NCBI RefSeq assembly: GCF_028502605.1
Contig: NC_079234.1
Span: forward strand, 1,612,001-1,676,000
DNA length: 64,000 nucleotides
Reading direction: 5' to 3'
DNA from: Trichoderma breve
Taxonomy: Eukaryota; Ascomycota; Sordariomycetes; Hypocreales; Hypocreaceae
The notes beneath the pieces are model-generated. The model had not been told where the DNA came from and made no database searches. It saw only the letters and a list, made by a program, of their open reading frames with translations. Below, one piece after another: positions 23,251 to 34,475 of this stretch (position 1 is its first letter; every line of letters starts with the position of its first letter). The translations under genes were made by a program, and so were the position numbers.

Positions 23251-24981
23251 ATGGCTTCTTCGTTCGCTCCACTCTCTGTCGAGCCTCAATCGCTAGTCTT
23301 GACAGCTAAGCCGCGCGGGCGTCGCAGCAGAGGCTGTATTACCTGCCGACAACGAAAGGTGAAATGCGGTAAGATGAGAACCTTCACTCTTTTGTTCAAT
23401 TCCGTTTTAGAGCCCTCATCTAATCTACTTACTTCTCGGCTTCAAAGACGAGAAGCTTCCCCACTGTCTTCGATGTCTAAATAGTTCGCGCGAGTGCCTG
23501 GGATACGGGAACCCCCAGGTCTTCATCAATCAAGTGCTAGCTACAACACCGTCCGCGAAGACGGAGAAAAAGGACATGAAAGTAGTTACTAAATTCTCCA
23601 CCACTGGTGTAAAATTCCCCTTGACGGCATCTCCTGATGTCGGAGGGCAAGACGTCGTCATTTCTCATCTGATAAACAAGTTCCCCATCGACTTTGCATG
23701 GAGGCTTCCACCAGGAGCAAAAGGCTCGCCCTTGTCTGCAGTATTCACGAACTTAAGCAGACGCTCGACCGCCTACGTCTCTGGAATATGTCTAGCCCAG
23801 GCGTTTTATGCTCGGGCCCACAAACGGCATGATCTCATGGCACATGCAACGGTCCTGTATAGCTGCTCGTTACAGCATCTCCGCCAAGACCTACAGGTAT
23901 TAGACAAGAGTACATCTGCAGCATCCATGTACTCGAACTTGTGGAGTTCATTTCTTCTCTGCCTTTACGAGATCGTATCTGGGGTTAGCTCGGCCGGGTG
24001 GCTAGAGCACTGTCATGGCATCACCGCTCTTGTATGTAGGCTGTCAAGATTGATTAAATCGGTCGATTTACCGCGGAGCTAACAGGCTGTTCAAGATTCA
24101 GATGCTGGGGCCTCATGCCTTCCAAGAGCTAGGCGCAAATCTCATGTTGGAGACGTACAGAGGCTTAATTGTGGGCGTCCCACCCTCTTTTCCTTTGTGG
24201 CGCCTTGATGGAGCTAACTCTTTTGTTTGTACAGATTGTGAATTTTCTCGTGAAACGAAAGCGCTGCTTTCTCGAGGCTCCTGATTGGAAGACAGTCCCC
24301 TGGACCATCAAGAGGAAGTCACTAGGTTCCCAGCTCCAGGATCTTTTCTGTGACGTCCCGGGGCTTATGGAGGAGGTGGATGAGATAATGCAACGGTCAG
24401 CACTGGGTCATGAGACTGGCAGCATGGAAGAGAGCCTACGCGAGAAGGTGTCAATCCTGATGGAGCAAACATGGAAGCTCCGTTGGCAGTGGGAGGCTGC
24501 AAACGCTAATGCATGCAATGAGGAAGCATCCACAGAATATGGCTCGAACTCGTCAAGAGACCGGGGACCCTCACCCTTCCCAACTGTTTTTCACTTTCAG
24601 AGCATGGACCGAGCCATTGACATTGCTTTTTTCAATACCATTCAACTGCTTCTCGACACCCTGTTGGATCCCCTGGGGCCTGGAACAAGGCCGTTTTTGA
24701 GCCCATCGCAACCACCCATGGGACCTTTTACAAACCCTTTGCTTCTTCCAGGTCAAGGGAGCAGAGAGGATCATGCTCTTGAAATCTGCCGAATCGTCGA
24801 TTTTATGTCTCATTGCAAACATGATAGTTTGGGCATGTTTATGCTCATGTTTCCTTTGTATGTGGCACGCTCGTGTTTGGTTCAGCGTCCAGATGTTAGC
24901 GCTTGGATAACGAGTATTTTGAGTACATTGGTTCGCGAGAAGGGATTTCATATTGGAGGACATTTGTCGAAAGAGGAGTAA
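23251..24981 (+). CDS. Zn2Cys6 fungal transcription factor
   Basis: Four exons (23251-23368, 23448-24031, 24102-24170, 24235-24981) give 505 residues. The zinc cluster is split by intron 1: RGCITCRQRKVKC joins DEKLPHCLRCLNSSREC, giving six cysteines at residues 29, 32, 39, 46, 49 and 56 with C-x2-C-x6-C spacing. Introns 2 and 3 each carry a perfect GCTAAC branch site about 17 nt before the AG, and joining them restores the family segments GITALMLGPHAFQELG and IVNFLVKRKRCFLEAPDWKTVPW. The C-terminal half resembles the fungal-specific regulatory domain (Fungal_trans_2 type). The target is unknown. It is convergent with the coiled-coil gene about 200 bp away and stands at the edge of the gene desert. 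Confidence 0.88.
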
Positions 24982-25186
24982 TCTTGGTTCGACACTGAAA
25001 AGAAAGATATCTTAGATAGAATCGTTTTCACTGCTTGCAATGTGTGCTTCAATGTTTGAACAGGGAATTTATAGGTATCAAATTTAATGAACGACGTTAT
25101 GATCTATGGTATCTACAAAACTCAAATCGTAATACAAGCAAATAGGAAGCAAAGTGAAAACATAAACGCTCTAGTGCAGTGAAGAA

Positions 25187-26296
25187 TTAGATGTCATTGC
25201 CCTTGGGGACAACCACAAGAAAGCCAATTCTTCTGAGGCTCCTCTCTTCTCTGTCCTTCTTTTGGTAATTCTTTTCTGCCTTCTCTTTCTCCTTCTCATA
25301 TTTCTGCTGTGCCCTATATCGGCGCTCTTCAAGCCGTTCCAGATCTCTGTTTGCTCGGCGGTCGTCGACGTCAATGCCCTTCTTCTTCTCATTGTATCGC
25401 TCCATGGAATTCTCATACTTCTCGAGCGCTTTTTGGGTCGCTTTGTCGTGTTTGTCATTTACTTTGACTCTCTTTTTGAGCATAGACTTCTCTGCAGACT
25501 TTCGCTCCGCCTCGCTAATGTACACATCCACCTTGCTCAAAACATTGGATGGATTAGCAACCGGCGGGAGCTCTTCGATGTCAAGAGGTGAGATCCATGG
25601 GTCGAGAGCCCTCAGGCGGCGTTCCTGTGCACTGATGGTCTTGAGCTCGTTGGCCTCCGCCAGGCTTTGGAGAGATTCCAGAATGGGTGACTTTTTGTTC
25701 ACGTCTCCCTTTTCGTTCAAGATCGGCATGTTGGTGAGCTTGGCGACTGTCTTTAATTTAACAATCTGCACTTCCAGACCTCTAGGATTAAATATTTCCT
25801 TGTTTGCTTGGCGAATGACGACCTCGGATCGAATCTTGGACATAGCATAAGTTCCAACCATAGCACTAAGACCAGCAGCCGTAGAAACAATCTGGGCAGT
25901 GGGTTCAGGCACGAATCCAACAATGTCTGAAGCAGCCCCGAGCAGGCGCAGAGGCGGGCTTTGGACAATGTTGCGGTTGAGCTGGTCTACAAACTCCAAA
26001 AACTCGACTTTTGAAATGTTCGAATTGGCCAGTGCGGGCGGGTAGGCTCGTAAAAATGCAGATCCCACGTCTGCGTTTGTGGAGGGAATTGCAATGATTC
26101 TTTTGGCATTGCTAATGCTGGCCGAGCTTTCCAGGCTCAGGGCTTGCTGCTGCTTGACTAAGATGTCTTCATATGGTGGCGGCTCAGAGTCCGAAGAACT
26201 TCGTGCGTATGATGATCCCTCGAGCTCGGCAATGGTGGTTTCTCTGTAGGTCCCATATGGGAGATCCTCTTTAACATTGACAGTCGAGATACCCAT
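25187..26296 (-). CDS. Conserved fungal protein of unknown function with C-terminal coiled coil
   Basis: Single exon, 369 residues, starting at ATG 26296 (context CCATGG). The N-terminal 50 residues are polar with a PPPYEDI motif (PPxY-like, a possible WW-domain ligand). The middle has FLRAYPPAL, FLEFVDQLNRNI and an Ala/Gly-rich helix (VSTAAGLSAMVGTYAMSKI) that could contact membrane. Residues about 265-355 are highly charged (Lys/Glu/Arg), with a pattern expected for a long coiled coil. The pattern recalls an uncharacterised ascomycete family; I do not recognise a named domain and assign no function. Long antisense open frames over it are shadows. Confidence 0.8.
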   Translation of the reverse strand: MGISTVNVKEDLPYGTYRETTIAELEGSSYARSSSDSEPPPYEDILVKQQQALSLESSASISNAKRIIAIPSTNADVGSAFLRAYPPALANSNISKVEFLEFVDQLNRNIVQSPPLRLLGAASDIVGFVPEPTAQIVSTAAGLSAMVGTYAMSKIRSEVVIRQANKEIFNPRGLEVQIVKLKTVAKLTNMPILNEKGDVNKKSPILESLQSLAEANELKTISAQERRLRALDPWISPLDIEELPPVANPSNVLSKVDVYISEAERKSAEKSMLKKRVKVNDKHDKATQKALEKYENSMERYNEKKKGIDVDDRRANRDLERLEERRYRAQQKYEKEKEKAEKNYQKKDREERSLRRIGFLVVVPKGNDI

Positions 26297-26733
26297 GGTG
26301 TAAATAACAAGCTTATAAAAATAACAAGGTAGTCTTGTCAGCTAGTCCGCGCGGTATTGAGTGAACAATGTTGTAGACTGATTGCCTTTTGATGTTGATG
26401 CTGGATGCTGATAATGATGAGTTTGTAGAGAAAACAGTCAATGGTCTGGTGAAACCTCTCTCTTTAAATCCTTCAAACTCATCATCAGTGCCCTTGCTCA
26501 TCCTTCATCATGATTCTACAAATAGATGCCTAAAGTCTCTAACAGATCCTCTCAGCCTTGCGCGCACGACCCAAATGCGTAAACTTACTGCGAGTTGGTT
26601 CATTCCTTCCGGACACAGCGTTTGAGTAAGCTGCAGATCAGGGCGACACTAAACCCAAACTCGCTAGCTATGGCGAGATGAAGGGCAGACTTTCTCTTAG
26701 TGCAAATCCTTGGGGTGAGACCTGCAACGCTAA

Positions 26734-26760
26734 GAAGCAGGGGAAGCAGGGGAAGCAGGG
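26734..26760 (+). repeat. Three perfect copies of a 9-bp unit
   Basis: GAAGCAGGG is repeated head to tail three times at 26734, 26743 and 26752. It is a minisatellite-like repeat in an intergenic region. Confidence 0.8.
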
Positions 26761-26807
26761 GTTTGTGGAGAGAGGCGATTGCATTGCTGATGAAAAGAAG
26801 TTAGTGA

Positions 26808-26925
26808 TTCGAGTTCCATTCTATCAAGACTCGATGAAATGCATTCGAGTTTTGGTGAGAGTATTTGTTTGAGCTTTCCATTCGAGCCCTCTATTCGAGC
26901 ATTGATAAGGAAACCCTTTCGAGCG
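26808..26925 (+). repeat. Cluster of short TTCGAG motifs
   Basis: TTCGAG, mostly as ATTCGAG followed by C or T, occurs near 26809, 26843, 26881, 26893 and 26919, with a variant TTCAAGC near 26930. Spacings are irregular (12-38 bp). It could be a degenerate repeat or a cluster of binding sites. Confidence 0.5.
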
Positions 26926-27783
26926 TCGATTCAAGCTCTTGCTGCTGACTATCTCGTCACCTTCGTGACGACGCTCCTCATCTTAAAATAGTAGAAAGCT
27001 GATGCAGGCGATGATGTCTTGCCACGCGGCCTATTGTGACACAAGACAATGCCCACGAAGAAATTGTAGCAGCTGCGTAAGAGGAAACATCGAGAGCGGT
27101 ATGAATTTGCTGAGTTTGCTCTGCACTGAGGGGCAGCGGTACCTATTTAAAGGCACGGGAGCCTGCAAGAGTGAGTGCATGTAGTATGAGTAATGCACGG
27201 AGTATCGGGGCTACATCCTTTAAGATCTAGCTATGACTATGGTTGATTGGTCTTGGCACGATCTCTTTGGTCTTTTCGATCATTGAAAGAATTGACACCG
27301 TATTTCTCTACATTCTATTGGCTTGACACTCAGGTTCTCGTTACCCTTGGTCGTTAATGTCCAAATATGTGAAGTGGCTGACTGCTGTGTGTCACACTCA
27401 AGAATTCGCACTCATGGCAGTTAATTATTGCCCTGTATTTAGAAACACTACCTAACTGTCACATGTACATATGAGTTGATGCCCCAGCCCGTGTATCCAG
27501 TGGTTTGTTATAGGGTAAACACCTGTATGTGGAACATGTACGATTTACGGCAATGTACGACGAGTGATGGTCATGGAACATTTTTTGCTGAGTAGTGACT
27601 ACGTGGTAATACAAATTGTTTTACCTAAGCCTCGGGCTACAGTGATATAATGTGAAGAAACTCATTCTAGATTTCCATGTCATACAAGCGTACAATTGTC
27701 TGCACACGATAAACTACATAGGTACATGTAAATACCCAAGAGAGCAATAAGCCGCATAAGGCAAGAAGCGCCTTACCCCAATA

Positions 27784-27795
27784 GGAAAGCGCGCG
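27784..27795 (+). promoter_or_regulatory. GGAAAGCGCGCG box upstream of the Zn2Cys6 gene
   Basis: The 12-mer GGAAAGCGCGCG lies about 165 bp upstream of the 27960 start codon. An identical 12-mer is present at 29905-29916, between this regulator and the NmrA-like gene. The shared word is direct observation; a regulatory role is inferred. Confidence 0.3.
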
Positions 27796-27959
27796 TTCTC
27801 CGTTCCTATCATAAATCGTCTACTGTAGGCGGAAGAGAATCAACTCGGACTCATAAAGTTTCTAAGCAACAAATTGTCTCTAAAATGTAATCCATCAAGG
27901 ACTCTATTAATTTGTATTATTCTATACACTCTACCCTTTGAATTCTATTCCACTCAGCC

Positions 27960-29684
27960 ATGCCCTCCCTGGCCTGCTGGACCTGCCGGCTCCGGAGAAA
28001 GAAATGCGACCGGACTCAGCCAATATGCCGGAGTTGCGCCAATCTGAACATCAGTTGTTGTTACAGCAAGGACCGTCCCGATTGGATGGATGGAGGCGAA
28101 AAACAGATGCAGATGACGCAGGCCATCAGGGCCCAAGTGAAGCAAGGAACCTCGACTCGTCGTGGCAACGAGGCCACCATTCGGGTCTTTTCACTTCATG
28201 ATGGCCAGCATCAACAGACTGAAACCACACTGACGAGGCGCGAGACATCACAAGACAACTCCAGTGTAGATCAGACAAGCTCTGGCTCTCCTGCGTCTGC
28301 GTCTACGCATGTGGTATCTCAGGAAGATACGAATGAGTTTCTCACCACCCTGTATCTCGATACTGTCTTGCCGGCTCTGTTCCCTCTGTACGAACCGGCG
28401 ACTCTGTCCGGCGGTCGCTGCTGGGTACAGACGCAGTTAAAGTCAAACAAGGCAATCTATCACAGTGCGCTCAGTCTCAGCGCCCATTACTTCACCCTGT
28501 TGCTAGCCAAAGATGCGAACCACACTCTCCGCACTCCTTGCGAACAGCACGTGTGGGACACTTTGGCGATGCACATGGACGCGGCGATCCACGTCATCAA
28601 GCAAGACATGGATCGGTACCATAAAGAGAGTAGCCAATCGGATGTATTCTGCAAGCTCAATGTCCTGGGCGGCGTTACGCAGTACTTGATCTTTGCCACA
28701 GCGATGCCCCAGGATGCAGGTTGGAAGATGCATTTGTCCGCGGCCTTGACATTGCTGGATGAAGTGTTTCAATCACATGGAACGGAGAATGGAGAATACT
28801 ACCTAGAAGAAGTTTTGCAAGCGATGCTTAAGCCTTCGATATTCGAAGGCATCCAGCTCGGCTTCCATGTATGGAACAAAGACCAAGCTGCCTTTCAGTT
28901 TTACACCTCGTTTCTGCTATACGTTGATATCATGGCTAGCATTCAGTTGGGACAGCCCCCTCGGTTTCAGCACCACCACAGGGGTTTGATGGCTGGCTGT
29001 AAAGTGCCCACGGCTCTGGATGGCCAGCCTCGACCGGTTCTCGAAATAGAGTCTTACGTTGGCTGCCCAGGGTGGATTCTTACTATTCTCGGCGAGATCT
29101 GTACAATGGAAATTGCAAAGCATTTCGCTCAGCGTGAAGGTGTGGAATTTATGACGGATGCCAAAGCAGAGAATCATGAATTGATGAAGAGAATGCGACG
29201 AGGCATGACGGAAGTTGATGCCACCATCCAGTCAGAGTTTCTTACAACGCAGTTAGACACTATAAGACTGGGTGAGCAGCATCAAAAAACACAGGCTAAG
29301 AAACTCGCACTCATAACGAAAGCTTGGCTGCATGCAACCATGATTTATCTGTCAGTGGTCATTGATGGCTGGCACCCAGGCAATCCCTTTAATCGCGGCA
29401 ATGTGAACTCCATCTTGAACATCCTGGATATACTCTCGCCAAACCTTTCAATACGCAGCCTCATGTGGCCGGTTTGCGTATGCGGTTTCTTGGCTACACA
29501 GGAGCAAGAACATATCTTTCGGGATTTAGTATCTTCTTTGGGGCCATTACAAGCCCTTGGGCCCGCAAGACAGGCCATACGGCTGATGGAAAAGGTATGG
29601 GAGCTTCGCCATCAAGTAGATGAAGAGACGTGGGGAATACACGACTGCTTCCAGCTATCTGGATCCGATGTACTCTTCATTTAA
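27960..29684 (+). CDS. Zn2Cys6 fungal transcription factor
   Basis: Single exon, 574 residues. The zinc cluster opens the protein: SLACWTCRLRRKKCDRTQ then PICRSCANLNISC, with cysteines at 6, 9, 16, 23, 26 and 33. The start is fixed by this motif beginning six residues in. A Ser/Thr/Gln-rich linker follows (about 60-110). The rest is a helical fungal regulatory domain of the Fungal_trans_2 kind (for example EFLTTLYLDTVLPALFPLYEP, typical of this group). It lies upstream of the NmrA-like reductase and the adenylating/TauD/ATP-grasp set, and could be their regulator. That link rests on position and a shared 12-bp box only. Confidence 0.9.
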   Translation: MPSLACWTCRLRRKKCDRTQPICRSCANLNISCCYSKDRPDWMDGGEKQMQMTQAIRAQVKQGTSTRRGNEATIRVFSLHDGQHQQTETTLTRRETSQDNSSVDQTSSGSPASASTHVVSQEDTNEFLTTLYLDTVLPALFPLYEPATLSGGRCWVQTQLKSNKAIYHSALSLSAHYFTLLLAKDANHTLRTPCEQHVWDTLAMHMDAAIHVIKQDMDRYHKESSQSDVFCKLNVLGGVTQYLIFATAMPQDAGWKMHLSAALTLLDEVFQSHGTENGEYYLEEVLQAMLKPSIFEGIQLGFHVWNKDQAAFQFYTSFLLYVDIMASIQLGQPPRFQHHHRGLMAGCKVPTALDGQPRPVLEIESYVGCPGWILTILGEICTMEIAKHFAQREGVEFMTDAKAENHELMKRMRRGMTEVDATIQSEFLTTQLDTIRLGEQHQKTQAKKLALITKAWLHATMIYLSVVIDGWHPGNPFNRGNVNSILNILDILSPNLSIRSLMWPVCVCGFLATQEQEHIFRDLVSSLGPLQALGPARQAIRLMEKVWELRHQVDEETWGIHDCFQLSGSDVLFI

Positions 29685-30232
29685 CTGCTTACTGGGCATT
29701 GCAAGTTCAGGCTACAGGCGTGTGAAGAAAGAAAGACAAGTCATTTGCAAGCTCCTTGCTGGGAACTGCGACCCTTTATGTACGAATTCTAGTCAACCTG
29801 GTATCGCTTAAACTATTACACGCTCATATATGTAATTACATGCTTTAATTGTCAGCGAATGGATCACAAACATGGCGAGATGCTATCTCCATATTTCCAA
29901 ATTCGGAAAGCGCGCGCGCCTCATAGTGTTGACGACTGGCGACTTAAACTATCGGCCATCAGTTGAGAACAACGATATTAGCAAGCGAGACGGGCAAAAG
30001 CTCCTTTTTAGGTTGAAATGCTTGGAAATAGACCTTCTCTAAAATTATTAATTGTGAATGCTGACAAACTGAGGACGCGATGTTTCAAGTGACTATCATT
30101 GAAGCTCATGAGTTTCTACATATATAACCAGTGGATTGGAACTTTGAACAGATCTATTTCACCAACTCACGGCCTTCAGTTACCATTCATCTCCAATTCC
30201 AAACAAAGCAACTCAACATTCACAACGAAAAG
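29685..30232. other. Intergenic region, promoter of the NmrA-like gene
   Basis: No gene seen. Contains the second GGAAAGCGCGCG box (29905-29916) and a TATATAA element (30121-30127) 105 bp upstream of the next start codon. Confidence 0.55.
30121..30127 (+). promoter_or_regulatory. TATA box of the NmrA-like gene
   Basis: TATATAA, 105 bp upstream of the ATG at 30233, in the expected position for a fungal TATA element. Confidence 0.45.
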
Positions 30233-31343
30233 ATGTCTGTCGTCGCTGTGGCTGGCGGTACCGGCAATGTTGGCCGAACCATCGTGGAGACTCTCACACA
30301 GTCATCCAAGCACAAAGTCATCGTCCTGGCACGCAAGGTAAGCTCAAAGAGCCAGTATTTGGAATCAAGTTAAGCTGACTGAGGAAACAAATGAAATAGG
30401 TCCAGACGGTCGTTGAGAATGTGCCCACTTTCGCCGTTGACTATACCGATGTCGATGCAACCGCCAAACTCTTGAAGCAGCACAAGGTGGAGGCAGTCAT
30501 TTCTGCCATCCAAGTGACTGACGAGACCTCCTCTGCTGCCGAGATTAGCCTCATCAAAGCCGCAGAGCAGTCATCGACCGTCTCTCGATTCATTGCCAGC
30601 GGCTGGGGATCACTCCCAAGCGAGGCGTAAGCTATCTAGCCAATCCTGTTTGTCACACTTATTCTCACCATTAAGTCAGGTCTCCTACGTCAGCTTTCTC
30701 GCAGGCTTCAAACAATACTCTACGCAGCACCATGCTTGAATGGACGAGATTCTCTGTTGGCCTCTTCTTGGACTACTATGGAATGCCTGCCATCAAAACG
30801 CACCTGCCCCCCATGTCGTTTGCTGTCGACATGAACAGCAAAAAGGCGGCTCTTCCAGGAACAGGAAATGAGCCGTTTGCCTTTATTTACTCTTACGATA
30901 TGGCCAAATTTGTTTCTGCATTTTTGGATGTACCGAAGTGGGAGGAGATTACGTACATCTACGGAGAGAAAACAACCTGGAATGAGTTTATCAAGGTGGC
31001 CTCGGAGGTGACAGGTAAGACAAACTATGCAGACATCATTACAATTGTCTACTAGTTTCCGCAGCTGACGTTGAAAATATTCGCAGGTTCTGAATTTGAA
31101 GTATCGTATGACCCCATTGAAAAATTGGCAAAGGGTGAAGTCACTGAACTTCCTTCGCACGAAGAAGAGCTGGCCAAGTCTCCTTTTCCAGAGCCTCTTG
31201 CTCGCCAACTGTTGGCCGTTCTCGGCTACTGGGTCGTTGGGGGACAGTTTGACATACCTGCTGATAAGGCACTCAACAAAAGTTTCCCGTCAATCAAGCC
31301 CATGGGGGTTCGAGAGATGCTCCTTGCTAGACAGAGTTCCTAG
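30233..31343 (+). CDS. NmrA-like / isoflavone reductase-type NAD(P)-binding protein
   Basis: Four exons (30233-30337, 30400-30626, 30680-31014, 31087-31343) give 307 residues. An atypical SDR: N-terminal dinucleotide motif GGTGNVG (residues 8-14), no classical YxxxK. EWTRFSVGLFLDYYGMP and FAFIYSYDMAKFVSAFLD are typical of fungal NmrA/isoflavone-reductase-like proteins. Such proteins are either redox-sensing regulators or reductases of aromatic substrates. The gene is convergent with the adenylating enzyme (384 bp between stop codons), so it may be a reductase of the same locus. Splice phases all agree; intron 2's acceptor at 30679 is chosen because it restores the frame. Confidence 0.88.
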
Positions 31344-31727
31344 TGCTACTGGGGCTCGCTACATGGCATTTCTGGAGATTCCAGGCTAGATGGTCATCAG
31401 AGTTCAAGCATTGAGAATTTATATGGTCCTGAATCGGTTCGTAGGACATAATATCAGGATGAAGTTCTTTCTCAACTATCGAAAGTATATTTAACAGATG
31501 AGATTGATACGTATTTACTGATGTACATGAGAATAAAACAAGTCTAGATATTTAGCACTACAAAGAATCCGGTCATTTTATTAAATCTTTTACCTAGTAC
31601 AAACGAACATTAATTTTTCCTCCTACCATATACCCAACATGGAAAAAGATTATGGTATGTCTATATCGCTACTTCAAATTCTGATGCAACAAATGCAGGC
31701 CAGGATAAACACACGAGATAGATACAG
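31344..31727. other. Convergent intergenic spacer
   Basis: About 380 bp of AT-rich 3' flanking sequence between two convergent genes. No gene or repeat seen. Confidence 0.5.
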
Positions 31728-33248
31728 TTAGTTGTATCGGTTGACAAACTTAATGACCTTGCGGCCAGTGGTGCTCCTCACAAACCCATCCAACTCATTG
31801 ACAAACGTCGTCTTGAATCGATAGTCATTTGTCTTTATAACATGAAGGAATCCCTTAATACGAGCAATGAGAGCATCGAGCGAAAGGACCCGCGAAGTCC
31901 GCGGAGAGCACATCAATCGGATCTCCAAGAACGACTCCAAAGATGGCTCCAACTTATCCAGAATGATCTGCCATTGTAAGATGCCGCACTCTTCATTATT
32001 CAACAAGGCCGCCATATCTTCAAACTGGATGTATTCTCCATCCCAGTCGAAGCTAACTCGCCTGTCGCGGCCTTGGAGACGAAGAATCCGGAGGTAAGGC
32101 CAATCAGCCGGGGGAATCTTGTCTCGAGCTGATTCGGGTAGAGGATGAACAGACCCAATATCACCAGTAACATATCGTACGAGTGGGTTACGCAAACGAG
32201 AAAGAGACGTCTGAACAACTATGCCAGCCTCTCCTTCGGGCAGAGGATCGACGTTTTTGTCACCTTCCTCAAATGAAGCTGGAAAGACTTCGAGCAGCAT
32301 GGCTCGCGTGTCGAAGATAAGATCCTCTACACTGGTGGTGCTCTCTTTTCCAACGATATCGGGGCTACTAGCCGCCCATGGCCCAGCCTCTGCGCTGCCC
32401 AGGACAGAAATGATCTTGACACCCTTCAGCGTCGCTTTAATGTGCGCTCTCTGCGCAGCAGTAAGCACCTCAGAAGTGTAAATGAGCTTGTCGAGCCTGA
32501 TCAGAGCGCGCTCCTCCTCGGGGAGCATCGAGATGTGGTGTACCATCTGGACAATCTGGCCACTATCACCAGCGAGGACGTTGATGTGGTATTTTGCCAA
32601 GAGTTTAGCAACATCTTTAGGCGGCATGAAATTGCCAGCGCTGAGAACCGAGGCACCAGCATTCTCCATGATCTCAAGCATGAGATCCAGGGACCTGTTG
32701 TTTAAGTCAGCACCTGTTGTTCTGTCTGCGCCGCATCTTGGAGTAACTAACCTGTAAAGTTCGCCTGCACAATGGGTCGTCAGTGCCCAATCCCCTGGCT
32801 TGATGACTCCAATGGTTTTGAGAAACTGGCCGAAATGGGCCCTGTGTTTGCGGTTCTCGTATACATCTGTACCAAAGAACAGTGGCTTCGAGCCGAAACC
32901 CCCACCGGTGATGCTTGCGTATACGCTCTGGCGATATGTATTGTCGGGGTCTGTGTCGTTGATGAGCCGTTGAATGGTGTCGTACCTACGTGCAGTATAT
33001 AGTTAGAGAAACGGTCTAATTACTCATACACGCAGCCTTCAGTGTCTCTCTTTCACTTACAGGTCCTTCTTCCAGATAACGGGCCATGACTTTAGATCTT
33101 CATTTCCCTGCTCTTGCTCGGCGGCTACTCTCTCTTTTACTGATTGAACAGTCTTTTCATCGGGAGGATACTGTATCTCCTCTACATAAAAAGGGTGGAT
33201 TTTGGCAACGGCCAATACCTCGCCTAACGGATGTGGCCGAAACTCCAT
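31728..33248 (-). CDS. Adenylate-forming enzyme, PaaK / coenzyme F390 synthetase-like
   Basis: Three exons (33248-33061, 32985-32752, 32694-31728) give 462 residues, the length of phenylacetate-CoA-ligase-type enzymes rather than the roughly 550 of classical acyl-CoA ligases. The ATP-binding loop is ITGGGFGSKPLFFGTD. Further signatures are GSAEAGPWA (A5-like), YVTGDIG (A7-like) and LQGRDRR (A8-like). The C-terminal STTGRKVIKF may hold the catalytic lysine. The enzyme should activate a carboxylate as its adenylate, then form a CoA thioester or pass it to a nucleophile. No carrier-protein or reductase domain is attached. It is followed on the same strand by TauD-like and ATP-grasp genes. Substrate unknown. 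Confidence 0.85.
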
Positions 33249-34475
33249 GGCCGGAATTCAAGCTGAAATGACGCTGCTGTGTTATTTTATTAAAGAGAGG
33301 AAGTTGATTAGAGTAAATCGTACGTTGTTCAGCAGTAGCCGTAGAAATACTACGCGGGCCACAGCCCGAAAATCGTCGCTCTGCTCACATGCCGAAGCTC
33401 TTGTTACGTTACTGTGCGGCGCTCACTGTATTCATTTCAGTCCCATCCGTACGCCTCACGTCGAGATCCGCGCTCTATTAGTCGAACGACAAAGCAGCAA
33501 GCAACAATAATTGCTTTTCGGTGGGTTTTTAGGCAGCCAAGGTGGAAAAGCTGCGCTGATGACCGGCCTAGTCTCACCCTGAGACATGCATGCAAAGCAC
33601 ACGTAATTTCCCTTGCAGCAGATGGCTAAGAAAAGGCAGCGAAAAGGCACATTCTTAGAGATGAAAAAAATGAGGCGAACAGATGCCCTGTACGATCTAC
33701 CATAGGCGACCGTATGCAGCTAGTTAGACCACGTCAGAAGCTGATGGATCTCATCTCGTCTTTCCGGGGCTTGTCGCTGTGTCTACAAGATTGAGCATGG
33801 TAGTGCCAAAGAGAGACAGTGTTTCATTTTTGACCGCCATTATTACTACTGCTACTATAACTGAACCGACGGTAGCAGTTATGTAGATACGAAAGACTGA
33901 CTTGATTGACATATTGTACTGTAAATTATTAGCACGAAGTCGGGTGTCATGGCGTCGCTCGGCAAATATCATGACCCCTGCAAGATTGGGATTCAGCTGC
34001 GTTCAGCCCAGCCACCCGTCATGCGTGTGGTGTACAGACGACAGGCCAATGGAAGCGGACCGGGGGAAAAGAGTGGTTGTGATTTTCATTACAGTTAATT
34101 TCTAGGAATGTTACACGCACTCAAAAGTGCATACAAGTATAGTGGTGCAACCGCAATAACCCTAGCTGCTGCTGTCAAACTAAATATTACCGTTGAGGTT
34201 ACATACGGACAGGATACCCTAAGTACATGTTCGTGTATCTATCGTATGTTACATATTACAAGCAATTTCATGTGCTTTCACAACAGGCCAATGGTATCCG
34301 CGAACTATTGAAGCCACTCTTGACAAACAGCCCGGCCAGAGTAGGGCCATCCCGTGTCTCAAATTCTCAAATCAAGTGTACACCATCCCATTACCTCCGC
34401 ATATCCGCTCCTCGTCCTCCGATACCCCTGGCTACTTTTTCCCAGCCTTGTTCGGGTTGCTCATATGCCGAGTAT
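33249..34475. other. Intergenic region
   Basis: About 1.2 kb between the adenylating enzyme's start and the dioxygenase's stop. Only short open frames without recognisable products. It should contain the promoter of the adenylating enzyme. Confidence 0.5.

Larger units (their letters stand above)
26297..27959. other. Intergenic region with small repeats
   Basis: About 1.7 kb separating the coiled-coil gene (divergent promoter) from the second Zn2Cys6 regulator. It holds a 9-bp triplet repeat (26734-26760), a cluster of ATTCGAG motifs (26808-26925) and a GGAAAGCGCGCG box (27784-27795). Short open frames have no recognisable product. Confidence 0.55.

Noticed and set aside
24032..24085. Intron in the first Zn2Cys6 gene ending at the AACAG at 24081-24085
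   Set aside because: That acceptor shifts the frame. Using GCTAAC as branch site and the AG at 24100-24101 keeps the frame and restores the conserved LGPHAFQELG segment.
25374..25850. 158-codon plus-strand frame over the coiled-coil gene
   Set aside because: Antisense of a Lys/Glu-rich coiled coil, which gives a Phe/Leu/Ser-rich pseudo-membrane protein; not credible as a gene.
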